Shown here in pieces: positions 16,101 to 19,088 of a stretch of DNA of 19,088 nt. Position 1 is the stretch's first letter, and each line of letters starts with the position of its first letter. The position numbers and the translations under genes are program-made. The notes under the pieces were generated by a model. The model worked only from the letters and a program-made list of their open reading frames with translations, was not told where the DNA came from and did not search any database. The DNA is from Lachnospiraceae bacterium (GTDB lineage: Bacteria; Bacillota; Clostridia; Lachnospirales; Lachnospiraceae): positions 1 to 19,088 of the forward strand of contig CAAEAB010000089.1 in the NCBI GenBank assembly GCA_900753685.1, written 5' to 3'.

Positions 16101-16291
16101 ATAACACGGGTCAGTACATGACCGATGTGAGGTTTGCCGTTGGCAGTCGGCGGTCCGTCATAAAACGTATATTCCGGAGCGCTTTTCCGGGACTCAATAC
16201 TTTTCTTGAAAATATCATTTTCCTGCCAGAACTTTTCGACTTTCTTTTCTCTTTCCACAAAGTTCATATTTGTAGAAACCTTCTCGTACAC
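13139..16291 (-). CDS. ileS: Isoleucyl-tRNA synthetase
   Basis: Charges tRNA-Ile with isoleucine. 1050 residues, class I synthetase. HIGH is at 55-58 within DGPPTANGKPHIGH and KMSKS at 602-606. The editing (CP1) domain carries GTGVVHQAPAFGEDD, and Cys pairs at CPRCG, CECG and CPKCG suggest zinc sites. Sequence style (FYDGPPTANGKPHIGH, TRVIKDMIPRY, KAGWDTHGLPVELEVEK) and length resemble the longer IleS2/eukaryote-like type rather than the roughly 920-residue IleS1; IleS2 enzymes are often mupirocin-tolerant. Start: AAAAGGAGG is seven bases before a GTG at 16291. An in-frame GTG at 16321 lies upstream of the ribosome site. The gene is preceded by a T-box leader and followed closely by glgP. Confidence 0.95.
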   Translation of the reverse strand: MYEKVSTNMNFVEREKKVEKFWQENDIFKKSIESRKSAPEYTFYDGPPTANGKPHIGHVLTRVIKDMIPRYKTMKGYQVPRKAGWDTHGLPVELEVEKMLGLDGKDQIEAYGLVPFIDKCKESVWKYKGMWEDFSGTVGFWADMEHPYVTYHDDYIESEWWALKQIWEKGLLYKGFKVVPYCPRCGTPLSAQEVAQGYKDVKERSAIVRFKVKNEDAYILAWTTTPWTLPSNVALCVNADEDYAKVKAADGYTYYMAEALLDTVLGKLKTEETPAYEVLDTFKGKALEYKEYEPLYEAAAKIAEKQHKKAFYVLCDEYVTLTDGTGVVHQAPAFGEDDARVGRKYDMPFVQLVDSKGNMTDDTPFAGKFVKKADPLVLEDLENRGLLFDAPRFEHSYPHCWRCDTPLIYYARESWFIKMTAVKEDLIRNNNTIHWIPESIGKGRFGDWLENVQDWGISRNRYWGTPLNIWECECGHQHSIGSRQELFEMSGNEAAKTVEFHRPYIDEITITCPKCGKPMKRVPEVIDCWFDSGSMPFAQHHYPFENEDVFKAQFPADFISEAVDQTRGWFYSLLAISTLIFNEAPYKNVIVLGHVQDENGQKMSKSKGNAVDPFEALETYGADAIRWYFYVNSAPWLPNRFHGKAVVEGQRKFMGTLWNTYAFFVLYANIDDFDAAKYTLDYEKLSVMDKWLLSKLNTLIKEVDDDLGNYRIPDAGRALQEFVDDMSNWYVRRSRERFWAKEMPQDKVNAYMTLYTALVTVAKLAAPMIPFMTEDIYQNLVRSVDKTAPESIHLCDFPEENENFIDWELEANMDLVRQIVGAGRACRNTANIKNRQPIGQMYVKADFELPEFYQEIVEEELNVKKMSFAHDVSAFTSYTFKPQLRTVGPKYGKLLGGIKQYLGNVDGNKAMAELKADGRLTFDVNGETVALLEEDLLIDSAQTEGYASVTDKNVIVVLDTRLTEELVEEGFVREIISKIQTMRKEADFEVTDHIVLSMDGNDKLRAIIEKNSDGVKKDVLAEEIVFGSTDGYVKEWNINGEQVTLGVKKA

Positions 16292-16584
16292 TAGAATTCC
16301 TCCTTTTAGATTCTTTAACACTCAATCAAGTGCTCATAACAAAGGGCTTTCACCCGCAAAGGATGAAAGCCCCAAAAAACTATCATTATACCACCTATGC
16401 AGCATACGCATCATATGCTCTCCCGATAACGGCGGGATGCCGTCTCCCCTACAGACTGCGAAGCCCTTCAGTTTGCAACTCCGGAGTGATTTTCGTCTTT
16501 ATCGTACTAATATCCGGTTTCCACCCTCCCGGACTCTCTGGGAAGCTTCCTATAAAGCTACTGTCTCCATCTTCGTTTTTCGCA
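16292..16584 (-). promoter_or_regulatory. Isoleucine T-box leader of ileS
   Basis: Transcription-attenuation riboswitch that senses uncharged tRNA-Ile. On the minus strand, Stem I shows AGAGAGTCCGGG with GGTGGAAACCGG in its distal part. The 3' side of the specifier loop reads GAAAATCACTCCGGAG, giving specifier codon ATC (16488-16490), an isoleucine codon. A small hairpin AGCATA/TATGCT follows. The T-box core AGGTGGTATAATG (16384-16396) contains TGGT, complementary to the ACCA end of tRNA-Ile. A terminator hairpin then precedes ileS. The exact antiterminator pairing was not worked out. Confidence 0.88.
16339..16372 (-). terminator. T-box attenuator hairpin
   Basis: Minus strand GGGCTTTCATCC (16361-16372) pairs with GGGTGAAAGCCC (16344-16355) around a five-base loop, a 12-base-pair stem followed by TTTGTTAT. 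It is the terminator that forms when tRNA-Ile is charged. The T-run is short and interrupted by G. Confidence 0.8.
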
Positions 16585-16590
16585 TTTTTT

Positions 16591-16619
16591 ATCATATTAT
16601 ATATTCTTTGGACTGTCAA
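16591..16619 (-). promoter_or_regulatory. Promoter of ileS-glgP
   Basis: Minus strand TTGACA (16614-16619), 17-base spacer, TATGAT (16591-16596). Transcription starts near 16584, at the 5' end of the T-box leader. Confidence 0.85.
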
Positions 16620-16685
16620 CTCTTCAATTTCAATTCCATAGATTTTCTTTCGTAAATCTTAATTTTTTTCATTTACTTCTATTTT

Positions 16686-16715
16686 TTACTGAACATGTAC
16701 AGTTTATGGTATAAT
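16686..16715 (+). promoter_or_regulatory. Promoter of the efflux operon with a palindrome in its spacer
   Basis: A consensus TATAAT (16710-16715) with extended TGG just before it; the best -35 is TTACTG (18-base spacer) or TTTACT (19-base). Overlapping the -35 and spacer is a 16-base imperfect palindrome, ACTGAACATGTACAGT (16688-16703), symmetric at 14 of 16 positions. A long spacer holding a dyad is typical of MerR-type activator sites; a TetR- or GntR-type repressor would also fit. No regulator gene is adjacent within the window. Confidence 0.55.
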
Positions 16716-16747
16716 AATCATACAGAAATTTTATTGGAGGAAAAATC

Positions 16748-18052
16748 ATGACTAAAAAGAAAAAAATACTCTTTATTGGAGCCGGCGCGGCGATTCTTGT
16801 TATCATCCTGTTCGCCATCTGGTTTTTTGTTTTCAGAAGATCATCTGCCACCGCCGAGGGCGCTGTCGCTTATACCACTCCGGTATCCGTTCTAACCGGC
16901 ACATCCACCGGTACAGTCAACCGTTATGCCGGCGTTGTAGAACCACAACAGACAATAAAAATACAGAAAGCCTCCGATAGAACGGTAAAAGAGGTTTTTG
17001 TAAAAGAAGGGGATACGGTCACAAAAGGAGCCCCACTCTTTTCCTATGATACGGATGAAACCCAGATGAAGCTGAGTGAAGCTGAACTTGAGCTGGAACG
17101 TATCGCCACTGAAATCTCCACGCTCTACAGTCAGATAGAAACTCTTCAAAATGAAAAGGAGAAGGCCCCGGACAGTGAAGCTTTTTCCTACACAACCCAG
17201 ATATTGACCGCCCAAAACGACGTAAAACGGGCAGAATACAACCAGAAGAGTAAAGGTGTTGAAATCGAGCAGATCCGTAAATCTCTGGAAAACGCCACAG
17301 TCACCAGTGAAATTGACGGCGTGGTTAAATCGATCAATGACGGTTCCCAGGCATCCTACGGCTATGGCTATAACGAGGATTCTTCTTATATGACGATTCT
17401 TTCCAATAATGCCTACCGAATCAAAGGCACCATCAACGAGCAGAATATGTACAATATCATGGCGGGGCAGGAAATGCTCGTTCATTCAAGAATTGACGAA
17501 AGTATCACATGGCGGGGCACCATCACCGAAATCGATACGGAAAATCCGGTGACGAATCAAAATATGTATTCCTCTTCCGGGAATGATACGAATACCTCCT
17601 CTTCCTCCTACAATTTTTATGTGGAGTTGGCCGACGAAGCTTCTCTTATGCTTGGACAGCATGTATTTATGGAGCCGAATCAGGGTCAGAGCGATGCCAA
17701 AGAAGGTCTGTGGCTTTCCAGCTACTACCTGATTTTTGACGGCAACGACGCCTATGCCTGGGTTCGCGGCAAAAATGATAAACTGGAAAAACGACAGATT
17801 ACCACCGGCGAATACGATGAAACGATGGATGAATATGAAATCACCTCAGGCCTTACTCCGGAAGATTCCATCGCCTTTCCTGAGGATACGCTGACCGAAG
17901 GAATGCCTTGCGTCGACAGCGGTTCCCAGGGCGACGTCAACACAGGCGTCTCCGGCGGCGATATGGGTGTATCTGGCGGCGATATGGATGCTTGCGGCGG
18001 CGATATGGACGTTTCCGGCGGTATGGAGGGGATGGAGGAAATCGTAGAATGA
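16748..18052 (+). CDS. Efflux membrane-fusion (adaptor) protein, MacA/HlyD type
   Basis: Extracytoplasmic adaptor of an ABC efflux system, 434 residues. After lysines there is one membrane anchor (about 8-29). The first biotinyl-lipoyl-like half is around 68-100 (VKEVFVKEGDTVTKGAPLFSYD), a coiled-coil hairpin about 105-182, and the second half follows in ATVTSEIDGVVKSI. Beta-barrel domains follow, with a Ser/Asn-rich loop near 275-290. The last 35 residues are odd: a seven-residue unit VSGGDM(G/D) repeated about four times from residue 401 and an acidic Met-rich end. GGAGG lies seven bases before the ATG. The stop overlaps the ATPase start by ATGA. The efflux substrate cannot be inferred. Confidence 0.9.
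   Translation: MTKKKKILFIGAGAAILVIILFAIWFFVFRRSSATAEGAVAYTTPVSVLTGTSTGTVNRYAGVVEPQQTIKIQKASDRTVKEVFVKEGDTVTKGAPLFSYDTDETQMKLSEAELELERIATEISTLYSQIETLQNEKEKAPDSEAFSYTTQILTAQNDVKRAEYNQKSKGVEIEQIRKSLENATVTSEIDGVVKSINDGSQASYGYGYNEDSSYMTILSNNAYRIKGTINEQNMYNIMAGQEMLVHSRIDESITWRGTITEIDTENPVTNQNMYSSSGNDTNTSSSSYNFYVELADEASLMLGQHVFMEPNQGQSDAKEGLWLSSYYLIFDGNDAYAWVRGKNDKLEKRQITTGEYDETMDEYEITSGLTPEDSIAFPEDTLTEGMPCVDSGSQGDVNTGVSGGDMGVSGGDMDACGGDMDVSGGMEGMEEIVE
17948..18028 (+). repeat. Four tandem 21-base units in the adaptor C-terminus
   Basis: Units at 17948-17968, 17969-17989, 17990-18010 and a shortened one from 18011. They encode VSGGDMG, VSGGDMD, ACGGDMD and VSGGMEG. The GGCGGCGATATGG core is nearly identical between units while flanking codons have diverged, so the repeat is moderately old. 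Length variation between strains would be expected. Confidence 0.85.
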
Positions 18053-18756
18053 TACTTGAATTAGAGCATGTTTATAAAGATTATATGCAGGGTAAAATGG
18101 AAGTGCATATTTTAAAAGATATTTCTCTTTCCGTTGAAAAAGGCGAGTACCTGGCCATCATGGGACCTTCCGGTTCCGGCAAGACAACATTGATGAATAT
18201 TATCGGCTGCCTGGATAAGCCGACGTCCGGCTCCTATCATTTAAACGGCAAGGATGTCCTGACTTATTCAGATAATGAACTGTCCGATACCCGGCTCTAT
18301 AATATTGGTTTTGTTTTCCAGAGCTTTCATCTTCTGCCTAAGCAGACCGCCCTGGAAAATGTTTATCTCCCGCTAATCTATGCCGGCATCTCAAAAAAAG
18401 AACGAATCGCCCGGGCTACGGAAGCGTTGGAGCGGGTTGGTCTAGGCGACCGGCTTGACTTTAAACCAACTCAGCTCTCCGGCGGTCAGCAGCAACGGGT
18501 TGCCATCGCGAGAGCCATCGTCAATCATCCAACCATCCTTCTGGCGGATGAACCAACCGGGGCTCTGGACAGTACCTCCGGCGAACAGGTGATGGAGCTT
18601 TTTCAGAAACTGAACGATGAAGGTATTACAATTATTATGATCACCCACGACGCGGAAATCGCCTCCCACGCCAGACGTCAGGCCATTATCCGCGATGGAA
18701 TTCTTACTGCAAAGGAGGCCCCGGTTCATGAAAAAACCATTGATGATAACAATTAG
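18049..18756 (+). CDS. ABC transporter ATPase, MacB/LolD type
   Basis: ATPase of a MacB-class efflux or mechanotransmission system, 235 residues. Walker A GPSGSGKTT at 39-47, Q-loop Gln91 in FVFQSFHLLP, signature LSGGQQQR at 143-150, Walker B ILLADEPTGALD with Asp167 and Glu168, switch His200 in MITHD. The start is the ATG at 18049, overlapping the adaptor stop as ATGA, so translation is coupled; an open frame continues upstream but only in the shadow of the adaptor gene. The 3' end overlaps the next gene by 29 bases. The FtsX-fold permease expected for this family is not in the window and probably lies downstream. Confidence 0.94.
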   Translation: MILELEHVYKDYMQGKMEVHILKDISLSVEKGEYLAIMGPSGSGKTTLMNIIGCLDKPTSGSYHLNGKDVLTYSDNELSDTRLYNIGFVFQSFHLLPKQTALENVYLPLIYAGISKKERIARATEALERVGLGDRLDFKPTQLSGGQQQRVAIARAIVNHPTILLADEPTGALDSTSGEQVMELFQKLNDEGITIIMITHDAEIASHARRQAIIRDGILTAKEAPVHEKTIDDNN

Positions 18757-19088
18757 CCTGGCAGCCGCCGCAGCCCTCGTCACAGTCAGCATCGGAGGCT
18801 ACCGCATTTATAAAAACGCAAACATCCGCGTAGAGGTGAGCCCGGTTTCTGCCATTTACGTTCCATTATGGGAGGACAATTCTTCTTATGGTGTCGTAAC
18901 TACAGATTTAACTCAGGATGTCTATCTCACAGAAAATCAGGTTATTCAGGAAATCCTTGTCAGCGAAGGCGATACCGTTTCCGTCGGAACACCTTTGATG
19001 ACCCTGGACACCACTCTGGCCAACCTGGATCTGGAAATGCAGGCCCTTGCCATTGACAATATAGACCTGCAGATTCAGGCCGCCAACA
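18728..19088 (+). CDS. Second efflux adaptor protein, 5' part (runs off right edge)
   Basis: Begins MKKPLMITI with one N-terminal membrane segment (about 5-24). A biotinyl-lipoyl-like half follows (QEILVSEGDTVSVGTPLMTLD, about 74-94), and the cut end (LANLDLEMQALAIDNIDLQIQAAN) looks like the start of the coiled-coil hairpin. So it is another HlyD/MacA-type adaptor, 120 residues visible. AAAGGAGG (18711-18718) lies nine bases before the ATG, inside the end of the ATPase gene. Two adaptors flanking one ATPase suggest a heteromeric adaptor ring or a divergent paralogue with its own role. Confidence 0.85.
   Translation, partial: MKKPLMITISLAAAAALVTVSIGGYRIYKNANIRVEVSPVSAIYVPLWEDNSSYGVVTTDLTQDVYLTENQVIQEILVSEGDTVSVGTPLMTLDTTLANLDLEMQALAIDNIDLQIQAAN

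Noticed and set aside
16292..16321. GTG at 16321 as ileS start
   Set aside because: The AAAAGGAGG site lies downstream of it and is ideally spaced for the GTG at 16291.
16640..16669. Hairpin AGATTT/AAATCT followed by T residues on the plus strand
   Set aside because: A weak six-base-pair AT stem with no plus-strand gene upstream; probably chance in AT-rich DNA.
17948..18028. Tandem repeat as a CRISPR or mobile-element repeat
   Set aside because: Units are in frame, adjacent without spacers, and multiples of three; this is a protein repeat.

Overview
The window looks like a chromosomal segment of a low-to-moderate GC Gram-positive anaerobe of the Clostridia, probably a gut Lachnospiraceae (inference). 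The evidence is the large Alu-type SRP RNA next to tadA, strong AGGAGG ribosome sites, sigma-A promoters with 17-base spacers, a T-box leader on ileS, and an NrdG2-type radical SAM activase. There is no phage, transposon, CRISPR array, tRNA or rRNA gene. Most of it is ordinary housekeeping DNA with two transport modules.

Layout. Bases 1-2597 are read leftwards: lgt (lipoprotein lipidation), tadA (tRNA A34 deaminase), the SRP RNA gene with its own near-perfect promoter, then the 5' part of a 6-phosphofructokinase gene that runs off the left edge. At 2757 a radical SAM activase runs rightwards to a two-way terminator at about 3466-3522. Beyond it, read leftwards, is a two-gene unit: a (bi)cupin plus hotdog thioesterase fusion followed by degV. 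From 5429 rightwards comes mgtE (Mg2+ transport), preceded by a 38-codon upstream reading frame that overlaps the mgtE start. Bases 7029-10534 hold a self-contained sensory/transport module: response regulator, ABC ATPase, ABC-2 permease, histidine kinase. Short TTCTT-based repeats stand before both the regulator and the transporter genes.

Bases 10617-16584 are read leftwards: an isoleucine T-box leader, ileS, and, 26 bases after ileS, a glycogen/maltodextrin phosphorylase gene that appears to share the ileS transcript. At 16686 a divergent promoter with a palindrome in its spacer drives an efflux operon rightwards: membrane-fusion adaptor, MacB-type ATPase, and a second adaptor cut by the right edge. 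Its permease is presumably outside the window.

I re-chose several starts from ribosome sites and promoter positions: the hotdog fusion at 5371, mgtE at 5582, the response regulator at 7093, the permease at 8804, glgP at a TTG at 13112, ileS at a GTG at 16291, and the MacB-type ATPase at 18049. I see no clearly new multi-gene system. The most interesting leads are the acidic/proline upstream ORF before mgtE, the cupin-hotdog/DegV pair, the repeat operators of the two-component/ABC module with a possible tiny peptide inside them, and the ileS-glgP co-transcript.
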